Assembly (NCBI GenBank): GCA_019429255.1 | Contig: JAHYIY010000014.1 | Location: 1-62,348, forward strand | Length of the DNA: 62,348 bases | Direction of reading: 5' to 3' | Source: Desulfuromonadales bacterium | GTDB lineage: Bacteria > Desulfobacterota > Desulfuromonadia > Desulfuromonadales > Geopsychrobacteraceae | Part shown: one piece after another, positions 34,642-44,791 of the stretch | How the letters are laid out: every line of letters starts with the position of its first letter | Position numbering within the stretch: position 1 is the first letter of the stretch | Notes under the pieces: generated by a model | What the model was told of the DNA's origin: nothing | Database searches by the model: none | Seen by the model: only the letters and a program-made list of their open reading frames with translations | Translations under genes and position numbers: made by a program

Positions 34642-36702
34642 ATGTCTGCAGAACTGTTTCTCGAATTGGGAACGGAAGAAATTCCCGCCGGATTTATTCC
34701 GCGCGCCCTTGAAGATATGGAAAACCTGCTGCGTCAGGAACTCGCGCACGCCCGTGTCAGCCATGGTGCGGTACGGACCTTTGCCACCCCGCGTCGCCTC
34801 GCCATTTCCATTGCCGACGTGGCGCGGGTGCAGCACCGCCAGGAACTCGAATTGACCGGTCCGCCGGCACGGATTGCCTATGATGCGCAGGGGCAACCGA
34901 CCAAAGCCGCGATCGGCTTCGCCCGCACCAACGGGGTTGATGTGGCGGAGCTCAAAATCGTGCAGACAGAAAAAGGGGAGTACCTTGGCCTTTCGAAGGT
35001 CATTGAGGGAGGCAACACCACTGATCATCTGCCGGAGATACTGACCCGGGTCATTAACAAAATCAGTTTTAAAAAGTCGATGCGCTGGAAAGATATGGAT
35101 GTGCGTTTTGCCCGCCCGATGCACTGGATTGTTGCCCTTTATGGTGGAGCAGTGGTGCCGGTGACCTATGGCGATTTGCACAGCGGGTGCCGCTCACGCG
35201 GGCATCGCTTTATGGCTCCGGAAGAATTCAGTGTTTCAGGGGTGGATGAGTATATTGACAAAGCCCAACAGCATCACGTCATTGTCGATATCGCTGTCCG
35301 CCGACAGGTGATTGAGGAACAGCTGGCGGCCTTGGCCGAGCAGCTCGGTGGACGCATCAACCCTGACGACGATTTATTGCAGGAGGTCACCTTTCTGGTC
35401 GAGTCGCCGCAGGCTCTGGCCGGCAATATCGCGGCCGACTTTCTGCAATTACCGCCGGAACTGCTGATTACCAGTATGCGTGAACATCAGCGTTATTTTA
35501 CCCTGATTGATGAGCAGGGTAAATTGCTCCCCCATTTTATCACCGTTGCCAATACCCATGCGGTTGATCCAGCTGTCGTGGTCGCCGGTAACCAGCGGGT
35601 GCTCAAGGCGCGGCTGGCCGATGCCATGTTTTTCTGGCGTGAAGATCAGAAAGTAATGCTGGAGTCGCGCCTGGAAGCCCTGAAAAAGGTGGTTTATCAG
35701 GCCCAGCTGGGTACCAGTTTTGAAAAGGTTGAACGGTTCAGTCAGCTTGCCATTGGTCTGGCCGAGCTGTTTGCCGCGGAAACTCTGGAGCTGACCCGCC
35801 GCGCCGCCTGGCTGGCCAAGTGCGATCTGGAAACCGCAATGGTTTACGAGTTTCCCGAGTTGCAGGGGGTAATGGGGCGTGAATATGCCCTGCTCGAAGG
35901 GGAAGATCCCCGTGTGGCAACCGCCATTTACGAACATTACCTGCCGACCCAGGCCGGCGGTGTACTACCTTCCGATGATGTCGGTGCTTTTGTCTCTATT
36001 GCCGATAAAATCGACACCATCTGTGGTTGCTTCAGCGTTGGTCTGATCCCTACGGGAACTGCTGATCCTTACGCTTTGCGGCGCAATGCGATTGGTGTCT
36101 TGAGCATTATTCTCGATCGCGGCTACCCCCTTTCTATTCCCGATTTGGTCGCCCGCAGTGTTGCTCTGCTGGACGGTAAGCGCCAGCGCCCGGCGCAGGA
36201 GGTGGTGACCGATGTGATCACCTTTATCCGACTGCGTCTGGTCAATCAGCTGGCGCAGCAGTATCCGGCCGATGTCGTGGATGCCGTATTGAGCGCCTCT
36301 TTCGAGGCACCGATCGATGCCTTGGCACGGATCAAGGCCCTGACGACCTTGAAACAGCGTGCCGGTTTTGACCTGTTGAGCGTGGCGTTCAAGCGCGTCG
36401 GTAATATGGTCAAGCAGCGGACTGATTCCCGGGTCGATAGCCATCTGTTGATCGACGCCAGTGAAAAAGAGCTGTACCGGCAGGTGCAGTTGGTGGAAAA
36501 AGAGGTGTCCGTCGCCGTACAAAAGCGCGACTACGTAAGCGCTCTGGAGGCTGTCGCGCAACTGCGCAAGCCGGTGGATGCTTTTTTTGATGATGTGATG
36601 GTGATGGTGGAGGATGCCCCGATCAGAAACAATCGACTGGCGCTACTGACCGCAATTTCTGCTCTGTTCAGCAAAATTGCCGATTTTAATCGCTTGTCCT
36701 GA
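34642..36702 (+). CDS. glyS: Glycyl-tRNA synthetase beta subunit
   Basis: This 686-residue tRNA-binding subunit begins with LFLELGTEEIPAGFIP. It contains the conserved SMRWKDMDVRFARPMHWIVAL and the HD-like section ending in a DALR-type anticodon-binding domain (KPVDAFFDDVMVM). The ATG at 34642, six bases after TGGAG, is chosen over an in-frame TTG at 34630. Confidence 0.96.
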   Translation: MSAELFLELGTEEIPAGFIPRALEDMENLLRQELAHARVSHGAVRTFATPRRLAISIADVARVQHRQELELTGPPARIAYDAQGQPTKAAIGFARTNGVDVAELKIVQTEKGEYLGLSKVIEGGNTTDHLPEILTRVINKISFKKSMRWKDMDVRFARPMHWIVALYGGAVVPVTYGDLHSGCRSRGHRFMAPEEFSVSGVDEYIDKAQQHHVIVDIAVRRQVIEEQLAALAEQLGGRINPDDDLLQEVTFLVESPQALAGNIAADFLQLPPELLITSMREHQRYFTLIDEQGKLLPHFITVANTHAVDPAVVVAGNQRVLKARLADAMFFWREDQKVMLESRLEALKKVVYQAQLGTSFEKVERFSQLAIGLAELFAAETLELTRRAAWLAKCDLETAMVYEFPELQGVMGREYALLEGEDPRVATAIYEHYLPTQAGGVLPSDDVGAFVSIADKIDTICGCFSVGLIPTGTADPYALRRNAIGVLSIILDRGYPLSIPDLVARSVALLDGKRQRPAQEVVTDVITFIRLRLVNQLAQQYPADVVDAVLSASFEAPIDALARIKALTTLKQRAGFDLLSVAFKRVGNMVKQRTDSRVDSHLLIDASEKELYRQVQLVEKEVSVAVQKRDYVSALEAVAQLRKPVDAFFDDVMVMVEDAPIRNNRLALLTAISALFSKIADFNRLS

Positions 36703-36746
36703 GCTGGGTTTTGGGGCGGCATTTCTACGTGTGAGGAGAGACCAGC

Positions 36747-39407
36747 ATGGCAAAGTACGTTTATTCGTTTGGAGAGGGTGCTGCTGATGGTGACAGTACC
36801 ATGCGTGAGTTGCTGGGCGGCAAGGGGATGAATCTTGCCGACATGACCTCGATCGGTCTGCCGGTGCCGCCGGGTTTCACCATAACCACCGAGGTGTGCA
36901 AGGCCTTTTATGCCAATGATCGGCAGTATTCGGATGAGGTGCGCCGGCAGGTGGCTGACGCTTTGCAGTTACTCGAAAAGCGCATGGGAAAATCTTTCGG
37001 TGACGGCAATAATCCGCTGCTGGTGTCGGTGCGTTCCGGTGCTCCTGCCTCCATGCCGGGCATGATGGATACGGTACTCAACCTTGGTCTCAACGATCAG
37101 ACCATTCAAGGGGTGATCAGACAGAGTAACGATCCACGCTTTGCCTACGATTCCTACCGGCGTTTCATTCAGATGTATGCCAATGTTGTGATGGGGATGG
37201 ATGGTGAAATCCTCGAACACTTGCTCGACCGGAAAAAACACCAGTGTGGCGTAACCCTTGATACGGAGCTCAGTGCTGACGACCTCAAACAACTGGTTGC
37301 CGAGTTCAAGGCGAGCTGCAAACAGACACTGCAACTGGATTTTCCCGAAGATCCGTTGGCGCAGTTGTGGGGAGCGATCAATGCGGTTTTCGGTTCCTGG
37401 ATGAACCCCCGTGCGGTAACCTATCGCAAGCTGAACGGCATCCCGGCGCACTGGGGTACCGCTGTCACCGTTCAGGCAATGGTGTTCGGCAATATGGGGG
37501 ATGATTGCGCTACCGGCGTTGCCTTTACCCGTGATCCCTCTACCGGTGAAGATTACTTTTATGGCGAGTATCTGGTCAATGCCCAGGGTGAGGATGTCGT
37601 CGCCGGAATTCGCACGCCGCAGCCGATCAATCGCGCTAAATACCAGGAAGGCGACCTGCCGGCGATGGAAGATGTGATGCCGGCCAGTTATCAGGAACTG
37701 GTGAAGATTCGCGATCTGCTTGAAAAACATTACAAGGATATGCAGGATATTGAGTTTACCATCGAAAAAGGGAAACTCTATATGCTACAGACCCGCACCG
37801 GTAAACGCACCGCTCACGCCGCTATCCGCATTGCTGTAGAGATGGTCAAGGAGGGGTTGATCAGCGAACAGGAAGCGGTGCTGCGGGTCAACCCTGACCA
37901 GCTTGACCAACTGTTGCACCCCTCCCTCGATCCACAAGCAAAAACGACTGTCATCGCCAAAGGGTTGCCGGCATCACCAGGAGCGGCCAGTGGCCAGGTC
38001 ATCTTCACCGCCGATGAAGCAGAAGAACTGGCACGGCTTAAAAAAGATGTCATTCTTGTCAGGGTTGAAACCAGCCCGGAGGATATCCATGGCATGCACG
38101 CCGCCCGCGGCATCCTGACCGCCCGTGGCGGGATGACGTCCCACGCCGCAGTCGTTGCCCGTGGTATGGGGAAATGTTGTGTTTCCGGCTGTGGCGCGAT
38201 CAAAATTGATTATGAGAAACAGCAGTTTGTCACTGAATCCGGACTGGTGGTGAAACGCGGCGAATATATCACCCTCGATGGCTCCGCTGGTGAGGTGCTG
38301 CTGGGCAACGTTCCCAAGATCGAACCGGAAGTCAGTGGTGATTTCGCAACCTTGATGGCCTGGGCCGACGGCTGCCGGCGCCTGAAGGTGCGGACAAATG
38401 CCGACACCCCCTACGATTCCAGGGTGGCGCGCGACTTTGGCGCTGAAGGGATTGGCCTGTGCCGGACTGAGCACATGTTCTTTGAGGGCAACCGGATTCA
38501 GACCGTGCGCGAGATGATTCTGGCCAATGACCTCGCCGGTCGTAAGCGTGCCCTCGACAAGATCCTGCCGATGCAAAAGGAGGATTTTCTCGGGATTTTC
38601 CGCGCGATGAAAGGGCTGCCGGTTACTATTCGCCTGCTCGATCCGCCGCTGCACGAATTTTTGCCGCAGAACGACGATGATGTGTCCGAATTGGCTCAAG
38701 CGGTCGGGATCCGTTTCTCTGAGGTCAAGTCTCACGTGGGAAAACTCCACGAGTTTAACCCGATGCTCGGCCATCGCGGTTGTCGTCTGGCGATCACCTA
38801 TCCGGAAGTCTACGATATGCAGGTCCAGGCGATTATGGAGGCAGCCTGTGAGCTGGTGCGCGATGAGCAGTTTGAGATTGAGCCGGAAATCATGATTCCA
38901 CTGGTCGCTCATGTCAATGAACTGCGGATCTTGCGTGAAAATGCGGTCAAGGTCGCTGATGCTGTTTGTGAGCGTTATGGGGTCAAGGTCAAATACCTGA
39001 TTGGTACCATGATCGAACTCCCTCGCGCCTGTCTGACCGCCGATGCTATTGCCACAGAAGCTGAATTCTTTTCGTTTGGTACCAACGACCTGACCCAGAC
39101 CACCTATGGTTTGTCACGCGATGATGCCGGTAACTTCCTGCCCGACTATGTTGACCGCGGCGTGTTGAAAAAAGATCCTTTTGTTGCGCTGGATCAGCGT
39201 GGGGTCGGAGAATTGGTCAGGATCGGATTTGAACGGGGACGGGCTACCCGTCCTGATCTGAAAGTCGGGATCTGCGGTGAACATGGAGGTGAGCCTTCCA
39301 GTGTCATCTTCTGCCACAAGATTGGCCTTGATTATGTGTCCTGTTCCCCTTACCGGGTTCCGGTAGCGCGCCTGGCAGCTGCTCACGCCGCCATCCTCGA
39401 AACATAA
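36747..39407 (+). CDS. ppdK: Pyruvate, phosphate dikinase
   Basis: This 886-residue enzyme interconverts pyruvate + ATP + Pi and PEP + AMP + PPi. The N-terminal ATP-grasp part begins GGKGMNLADMTSIGLPVPPGF. The phosphohistidine loop GGMTSHAAVVARGMGK is near residue 455, and the C-terminal PEP domain ends CGEHGGEPSSVIF with its catalytic Cys. In anaerobic deltaproteobacteria it supports gluconeogenesis from acetate or pyruvate. A GAGGAG site precedes the ATG, and a hairpin follows the stop. Confidence 0.97.
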   Translation: MAKYVYSFGEGAADGDSTMRELLGGKGMNLADMTSIGLPVPPGFTITTEVCKAFYANDRQYSDEVRRQVADALQLLEKRMGKSFGDGNNPLLVSVRSGAPASMPGMMDTVLNLGLNDQTIQGVIRQSNDPRFAYDSYRRFIQMYANVVMGMDGEILEHLLDRKKHQCGVTLDTELSADDLKQLVAEFKASCKQTLQLDFPEDPLAQLWGAINAVFGSWMNPRAVTYRKLNGIPAHWGTAVTVQAMVFGNMGDDCATGVAFTRDPSTGEDYFYGEYLVNAQGEDVVAGIRTPQPINRAKYQEGDLPAMEDVMPASYQELVKIRDLLEKHYKDMQDIEFTIEKGKLYMLQTRTGKRTAHAAIRIAVEMVKEGLISEQEAVLRVNPDQLDQLLHPSLDPQAKTTVIAKGLPASPGAASGQVIFTADEAEELARLKKDVILVRVETSPEDIHGMHAARGILTARGGMTSHAAVVARGMGKCCVSGCGAIKIDYEKQQFVTESGLVVKRGEYITLDGSAGEVLLGNVPKIEPEVSGDFATLMAWADGCRRLKVRTNADTPYDSRVARDFGAEGIGLCRTEHMFFEGNRIQTVREMILANDLAGRKRALDKILPMQKEDFLGIFRAMKGLPVTIRLLDPPLHEFLPQNDDDVSELAQAVGIRFSEVKSHVGKLHEFNPMLGHRGCRLAITYPEVYDMQVQAIMEAACELVRDEQFEIEPEIMIPLVAHVNELRILRENAVKVADAVCERYGVKVKYLIGTMIELPRACLTADAIATEAEFFSFGTNDLTQTTYGLSRDDAGNFLPDYVDRGVLKKDPFVALDQRGVGELVRIGFERGRATRPDLKVGICGEHGGEPSSVIFCHKIGLDYVSCSPYRVPVARLAAAHAAILET

Positions 39408-39436
39408 CCCACCTTTGTTCTGACGTAATCATGCGG

Positions 39437-39469
39437 CAGGCGAGTTCCCGGTCAGATGGAGCTCGCCTG
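39437..39469 (+). terminator. Shared hairpin between ppdK and the facing regulator gene
   Basis: The stem CAGGCGAG (39437-39444) pairs with CTCGCCTG (39462-39469) and is followed on the plus strand by TTGTTGTTT. The stop codon of the opposing GGDEF/EAL gene lies within the loop, so the same palindrome probably ends ppdK and overlaps the end of the facing gene. Confidence 0.6.
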
Positions 39470-41608
39470 TTGTTGTTTGACCGGCTGGACATCCCCAATG
39501 GTGTTTATGTGCGCCAGAATATAGTCAGTGGCCTGGCCCATTGCCAGTGGGCGACTGTAGTAATATCCCTGGCCAACCGCGCCACCATGTTTTAACAGAT
39601 ACTCGTGTTGCTGCCGGGTTTCTATTCCTTCGGCAACAAAGCGTAGCTGCAGCCCCTCTGCCATCTTGATCATTGCTGGAATAATGGTATCGGTCGGATT
39701 CTCTGCGGAAATTTTCTGGGTAAAGGACTTGTCCAGTTTGAGGGTATGAAGCGGTAAGCGGTCAAGATAGCAGAGGGACGAATACCCGGTGCCGAAATCA
39801 TCAACCGCAATTTTAACTCCGGCCTCGGCCAGCTCAACGATGTTGGCAACTGTTGTTTTAAGATCCTGAACCAGGACATTCTCTGTCAGCTCCAGTTCGA
39901 TATCCTGTGGTCTGAGGCGATGGTAATGGATCTGATCCAGCACTTTTGCGGCAAAGTTGTCCATCTGCAGTTGGACCGCAGAAACATTGATCGACACCTG
40001 CACAAAGAGGCCTTTGCGGTTCCACTCGTTGATATTCCGGCAGGCGATGTCCATGACGCGCGCACCGATATCAAGAATCAGCGAGGTTTCTTCGGCTGTC
40101 TCGATAAACTGGTTAGGCAACATGATCTCGCCCGAAGGCAGCTGGATCCTTGCCAGGGCTTCGAGGCTGCTGACCCTCATGGTGTTGAGGTGGAAGAGGG
40201 GTTGGTAGTAGACGATCAGTTGGTCGTTTTTCAGCGCCTGTCGGATCAGGTTTTCAGTAAAGACTTTCTGACTGTTTTTGTTCTCCAGTGACCAATTGTA
40301 GAAGCCATAGGAGTTGATGGAGCGGTTTTTCAGGTTGCATAACGCCGTGTCGACATTTTTCATCAGGTCTTCACAGCTGTTGCCATGCTCGGGATAGGTT
40401 GCAATCCCGATACTGACGCTGATATGGATTTCGTGGCCATTGTCGCGTATCGGCATGGCGGTTTCAGCAACGATACGCTCGGCTCTACGGAGTGCCTCGT
40501 TGTGGGCATTGACGGTGGGCAGTAGTAAGGCGAATTCATCGCCACCGATGCGGGCGAGGGTATCAACGGGGGTGCAGCAGCGTCTCAGACGGTCAGCAAA
40601 GCGGCGCAGCGTCTTGTCGCCGATCGTCTGGCTGTACGTGTCATTGATGAGTTTGAAGCGGTTGATATCGATCAGTATCAATGCGAAGGTTTCATTCGTG
40701 CCCTGGGCGCGCGTGATCATCTGACTTAGCCGCTCATGAAGCAGATTGCGATTGGGCAGACCGGTCAACAGATCGTGATTGTGCTGAAAACGGATGAGTT
40801 CTTCTGAACGTTTTTTCTCGGTAATGTCACGGGCCACCCCATAGGTGCCGATAAAATGACGTCCGGCTTTTTTCGTCCGCCCGAGACGGTAACCGCCGGC
40901 CAGCTTGCGTTCGATATTCAGGGTGCGGATCTCGGTGTAGACGATGTTGGTCTTTTCTTTTCCCTGAAGTCTTAACTCCACTTTTTCGTCGAATCTCAAG
41001 GTCGAGTCAGCCTTGAAGTAGCGGTTCGCCAGATCCAGATCCTCATGATAAACAACCGTACTGTAGTGCCTGCCCAGCAGTTCCTTTCTGGTGAAACCTA
41101 AACGATCAATGCTGTTTTTATTCACGAAGTTAAAATTGCCATGTTGATCGAGCATGTAGACAAGGTCAGGTGAATTGTGGACGATGAACTTGTGCAGTGC
41201 TTCCGATTCCTGCAGGGTCTCGATCATCGCTTTGTTGTCACGTTCAAGCTGGATTTTTTCACAGACGTTGTTGACGGAAAAAAGAAGTTCTTCGGGAGTG
41301 TAGGGTTTGCGGACGAAGTCTTTTGCTCCGGCGTTGAAGACATGAACGGCTTTTCTTATTTCAGATTCACCGCTGACGACAATAACATTGGTCTGCGGAT
41401 GGTATCTGTTGATGTGCTCCAAAACGGCGAAGCCGTCAACCTGCGGCATGTTCAGATCAAGTAGCGCGATATCGTACTGCCGGCGTGACAACTCTGAAAA
41501 CGCCTCGCTGCCGGAAGTCACAATCTGTGAGTTGCGCCCATCCAGCTTGAGGATGCTCTGCAGACTCTGCGCTACCTTGATTTCGTCGTCAATAATCAGA
41601 ATTAACAT
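39452..41608 (-). CDS. Response regulator with REC-PAS-GGDEF-EAL domains
   Basis: This 718-residue cytosolic protein has a REC domain at residues 1-120 (acidic pocket D7-D8, phospho-acceptor D51 in LLDLNMPQ, Lys in VRKPYTPEE), PAS at about 135-260 (LVYMLDQHGNFNFVNKN), GGDEF at about 270-440 with an intact GGDEF motif at 355-359, and EAL at about 455-705 with intact EAL at 483-485 and DDFGTGYSS. The position for the inhibitory RxxD site reads TPVD, so product inhibition at that site is probably lost. It may make or break c-di-GMP under phosphorylation control. It lies 63 bases after a sensor kinase gene on the same strand, its likely partner. Confidence 0.93.
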   Translation of the reverse strand: MLILIIDDEIKVAQSLQSILKLDGRNSQIVTSGSEAFSELSRRQYDIALLDLNMPQVDGFAVLEHINRYHPQTNVIVVSGESEIRKAVHVFNAGAKDFVRKPYTPEELLFSVNNVCEKIQLERDNKAMIETLQESEALHKFIVHNSPDLVYMLDQHGNFNFVNKNSIDRLGFTRKELLGRHYSTVVYHEDLDLANRYFKADSTLRFDEKVELRLQGKEKTNIVYTEIRTLNIERKLAGGYRLGRTKKAGRHFIGTYGVARDITEKKRSEELIRFQHNHDLLTGLPNRNLLHERLSQMITRAQGTNETFALILIDINRFKLINDTYSQTIGDKTLRRFADRLRRCCTPVDTLARIGGDEFALLLPTVNAHNEALRRAERIVAETAMPIRDNGHEIHISVSIGIATYPEHGNSCEDLMKNVDTALCNLKNRSINSYGFYNWSLENKNSQKVFTENLIRQALKNDQLIVYYQPLFHLNTMRVSSLEALARIQLPSGEIMLPNQFIETAEETSLILDIGARVMDIACRNINEWNRKGLFVQVSINVSAVQLQMDNFAAKVLDQIHYHRLRPQDIELELTENVLVQDLKTTVANIVELAEAGVKIAVDDFGTGYSSLCYLDRLPLHTLKLDKSFTQKISAENPTDTIIPAMIKMAEGLQLRFVAEGIETRQQHEYLLKHGGAVGQGYYYSRPLAMGQATDYILAHINTIGDVQPVKQQQASSI

Positions 41609-41671
41609 ATGCCATCATTCTCTCCCCCCAAGTATCAGCATGTCGTCATTAGTAGATGGATGTGCAGTGTA

Positions 41672-43759
41672 TCATGCGATCTCACGTGGCAGAAGTATTT
41701 TGAACTCGGTGCCGGTTGCCGGACTTGAAAAACACGAGATGCTGCCGCCCATTTCCTTTACCAGTGTATTGACAACGACCAGTCCCAGACCCGAGTGTCC
41801 CTCCTTGGTACTGACAACAGGAGTGAACAGGTTCTGTAAAATGGTCGGGGTAATGCCGGGGCCATTATCCTTGACCGTGATCTCAACCAAACGCTGTTGA
41901 TCCTGAAAGATATTATCCCGGGTGAAAACCTGAATGGTTCCACCGAACTCAAGAACTTCCGCGGCGTTTTTAAGCAGGTTGATCAACACCTGTTTGAGCT
42001 TGTCGGCAGAACAGCGAACCGGAGGCAATGTCCTGTCAAGCTGCAGAACCGACTGGATGTGTCCCGACGTGTACAGTGAGTTTTTCAGGATGCGATCAAG
42101 CTCGGATATCAGTTCATTAATATTGGTAATATCCTGGCTGCTTATAACGCCTGAGGTATTCTCCCTTGCGTGCAGCAGGATGCGACCAATCCGCTCAATT
42201 TCTTCGGAAATGGTGCGCAACTCCTCCTGGGCCGCATCCTCCTGGTGAAGCTTTTTGCCAAGAACATAAAGATAGTTGTTGATAATTGACAAGGGGTTGC
42301 TGATTTCATGCACCAGTTGTCTGAATCGGTTTGCTCCCATGCCAAGAGAATTATCCAGGGTTTTGTTGAGAGCAGCGTGGCGCCGGGCGACCTCCTCGCA
42401 AAACAAAGATAACAGGGCCTTGTCGGTTGCCGCCAGGGGTGATTTTTCACGGCCCAGCCCCAGGGCTATCACGCCGATTTTTGTATTCTGGTCAATCAGG
42501 GGGATCAGGGTGGCTGTTGTGCTGTCAAGCAGGCGGAGTAATTGCCGATCGGCGATAGTGGAACCGTCTGTGGTCAGGGTTTCTTCCCTGCCGGAGTTGA
42601 GGGCGGCAATAATCTGACTTTTGTTGTCAGATTCTTCCCAGACCAGATCCTCTAACTGATGCAAGCCAAGATCATTGATCGGAATGACGCAATTTTTTTT
42701 CTCATCGTAACGCAGCAGCAGCAGTTGCTGCAAAGGAAAGACCGAGCAGAAGCTGATTCTAACCTGCTTGGCAAAAGTTATCATATCCTTGCTGAGGCCA
42801 GGTGCAGCAGCCCGGCTCAGAGCGACCCGGCGAACTGCCTCGCGCAGTTGCGGGGCCGATTTTTTATCCTCGGACAGCAGACCTGATTCCTGCTGTTGGT
42901 TGATCAGAGAGGCGGCATCCGGAATACTTAGGGCGGTCAGCATGGCGATACTTTTGTCCAGCGCTTCATGAAGGCAGGTAAGGGCTGTTTCGGAGGTGAG
43001 CCCGAGAAGCTCCGTCGCTCTAGCCAGCGCTGTGGGGTTGTCGTCAGGTTTGCGGCTCCCGGTAAAGCGGGCAGCAACGGCGAGAATTTTTATCAGGGTC
43101 GGAGCACTGCGTAACTCATCAGTAGGAGCGCGTTGAAATTGGATGGCATCGGCAATAAAGGAATCGAGTTTCCAGCTCTGCGCCAGCAGTGCTCCGAGCT
43201 CACAATGATCGATTTGTAGAAGTGCTCTTTCCTGCTCACAGAAACTGTAGGGGGTCTCGTAATAACTGTCCAGCAACTGGAGATAATTGTCACAATCGTT
43301 CATCATCAGGATCAGCATGCCGGACTGGTGGAGCAGGCCGGCAAAAAACGCTTCTCCGGGTTTGTGATAGTTAAGCAGGCGGGCCAGCCGTTCGCACAGA
43401 TTGGCACAACATATGGAGCGCACCCAGATCTGGCGTAACTGGTGATTAAAGGCACTGCTGAACTGGTAAAAAAACTGCTCAATCGCAGAGGTGGTAACAA
43501 TGGTTTTGAGGTTGTGCATACCCAGCACGATCAAAAAACGGCGCAGATCACTGACATCGTTCCATTGTCGAAAAGCCGGAGTGTTGGCAATGTGCATCAC
43601 CCTCGACGTCAGCCCGGTATCTTTGCCGATCATCTCGGCGAACTTGTCAAAACCCGCATCTTCCTGATGACAAAGGTTGAGCAGTTCCACCAACAGATGA
43701 GGGACCGTGGGGAGGTTGGAGATGTTATAGCTTTTTTTGTCGCTGCAAGTGATATTCAT
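41672..43759 (-). CDS. HDOD-GAF-like sensor histidine kinase
   Basis: This 695-residue protein has an N-terminal HDOD domain (about residues 15-215, LPTVPHLLVELLNLCHQED and LTSRVMHIANTPAF), a middle region resembling a GAF domain (about 310-460) and a HisKA/HATPase core. The phospho-accepting His is H484 in VHEISNPLSIINN, and the ATP site has LLKNAAEV and DNGPGI. No membrane segment is seen, so it is cytosolic. The ATG at 43759 is chosen for its AGAGAAG site. A GTG at 43801 would add 14 residues. The downstream gene encodes a REC-GGDEF-EAL regulator. Confidence 0.9.
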   Translation of the reverse strand: MNITCSDKKSYNISNLPTVPHLLVELLNLCHQEDAGFDKFAEMIGKDTGLTSRVMHIANTPAFRQWNDVSDLRRFLIVLGMHNLKTIVTTSAIEQFFYQFSSAFNHQLRQIWVRSICCANLCERLARLLNYHKPGEAFFAGLLHQSGMLILMMNDCDNYLQLLDSYYETPYSFCEQERALLQIDHCELGALLAQSWKLDSFIADAIQFQRAPTDELRSAPTLIKILAVAARFTGSRKPDDNPTALARATELLGLTSETALTCLHEALDKSIAMLTALSIPDAASLINQQQESGLLSEDKKSAPQLREAVRRVALSRAAAPGLSKDMITFAKQVRISFCSVFPLQQLLLLRYDEKKNCVIPINDLGLHQLEDLVWEESDNKSQIIAALNSGREETLTTDGSTIADRQLLRLLDSTTATLIPLIDQNTKIGVIALGLGREKSPLAATDKALLSLFCEEVARRHAALNKTLDNSLGMGANRFRQLVHEISNPLSIINNYLYVLGKKLHQEDAAQEELRTISEEIERIGRILLHARENTSGVISSQDITNINELISELDRILKNSLYTSGHIQSVLQLDRTLPPVRCSADKLKQVLINLLKNAAEVLEFGGTIQVFTRDNIFQDQQRLVEITVKDNGPGITPTILQNLFTPVVSTKEGHSGLGLVVVNTLVKEMGGSISCFSSPATGTEFKILLPREIA

Positions 43760-43894
43760 TGCTTCTCTGATGTTCAGTAGATTCGACAGTTCTGCTACCA
43801 CATGCCGGCAGTTGGGCTGGTGGGTAGCCGACTACAACTAATAGATATATCTAATTAACTAAAACAAGGGAAAAAGGCAAGTATTTTAATAAAT

Positions 43895-44791
43895 TCATGT
43901 GGTGTTGCTAGTGAAGATTCTTTCATTAAGAAGATCACGTATTTTTTCCGCCATGCTTGTACTGATACGACCCGAACCTTCGGCCAGCTGCACGGTTCTG
44001 TTGCCCAGCAGACAATAGAGGTCAAGCAGACCCGTGGTACTGGTTTCCAATGCCTGCAGATGGGCCGTGAGGGTGCCGATATCACCCCGCACAATGGGGC
44101 CGGTCAGCCCTTTTTTTGTGCCACAGGTGGCGACATTGTGCAAGGTCGCTTCGAGTAGCGGGAGCAGACAGGTGTCCCCCCGGGCCGGGTCAATGCCGCA
44201 TTCTTCCAGTAGAGAACCAGCCTCCGCGATCAAGGTGACAAGATAATTGGAGGCCAGGCAGGCGGCGGCATGATAAAGATGTTTCATCTGGGAGCTGATG
44301 AACTGGAGTTGTCCCCCCAGGGCATTACAGAGGGTCGCGGCAGCGGAATAAGCGGCCACATCCCCTTCACCGAAATAAGAAACACGGCTCAATCGTTCAT
44401 ACGCCTGCTTTCGGTCGGCAAAAGGGAGCAGCGGATGGAGGGAAAACAGGAACGTTTGCCCTTGTGGTTGACGCATAATGGCGGCCGGGTGAACACCGCT
44501 GAAATGAAGCAGGACAGAGTCCGATTGGGCTATCTGCTTGAGGTGAAGTTGGCGTGCAACGGCAGCAATTTGATCATCTGGCACCGCGATCAGAATCAGC
44601 TTGGCAGGGGCCGCAGCGTGCAAATCCGTTGTTGCCAGATCCACATCACAGCCGATAAAAGAACAGGCTTCATGCGCTGTGTGTGCGTTGCGACCAATAA
44701 TGGCGACCGGTTGAAAGCCCTTCTCGAACAGGGTTCTGGCAATGGCCGCACCGACCCGACCGGGGCCGATCAGGGCAAAACGGCTGTTCAT
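43895..44791 (-). CDS. Rossmann-like/DUF2520 oxidoreductase
   Basis: This 298-residue protein has an N-terminal nucleotide-binding fold (FALIGPGRVGAAIARTLFEKG, glycine-rich loop at residues 9-14) and the helical DUF2520 C-terminal half (HLYHAAACLASNYLVTL, then GLTGPIVRGDIGTLTAHL). The fold is related to NADP-dependent ketopantoate and pyrroline-carboxylate reductases, but the substrate is unknown. Its ATG overlaps the stop of the upstream FAH-family gene by four bases (ATGA), so the two are translationally coupled. Confidence 0.85.
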   Translation of the reverse strand: MNSRFALIGPGRVGAAIARTLFEKGFQPVAIIGRNAHTAHEACSFIGCDVDLATTDLHAAAPAKLILIAVPDDQIAAVARQLHLKQIAQSDSVLLHFSGVHPAAIMRQPQGQTFLFSLHPLLPFADRKQAYERLSRVSYFGEGDVAAYSAAATLCNALGGQLQFISSQMKHLYHAAACLASNYLVTLIAEAGSLLEECGIDPARGDTCLLPLLEATLHNVATCGTKKGLTGPIVRGDIGTLTAHLQALETSTTGLLDLYCLLGNRTVQLAEGSGRISTSMAEKIRDLLNERIFTSNTT

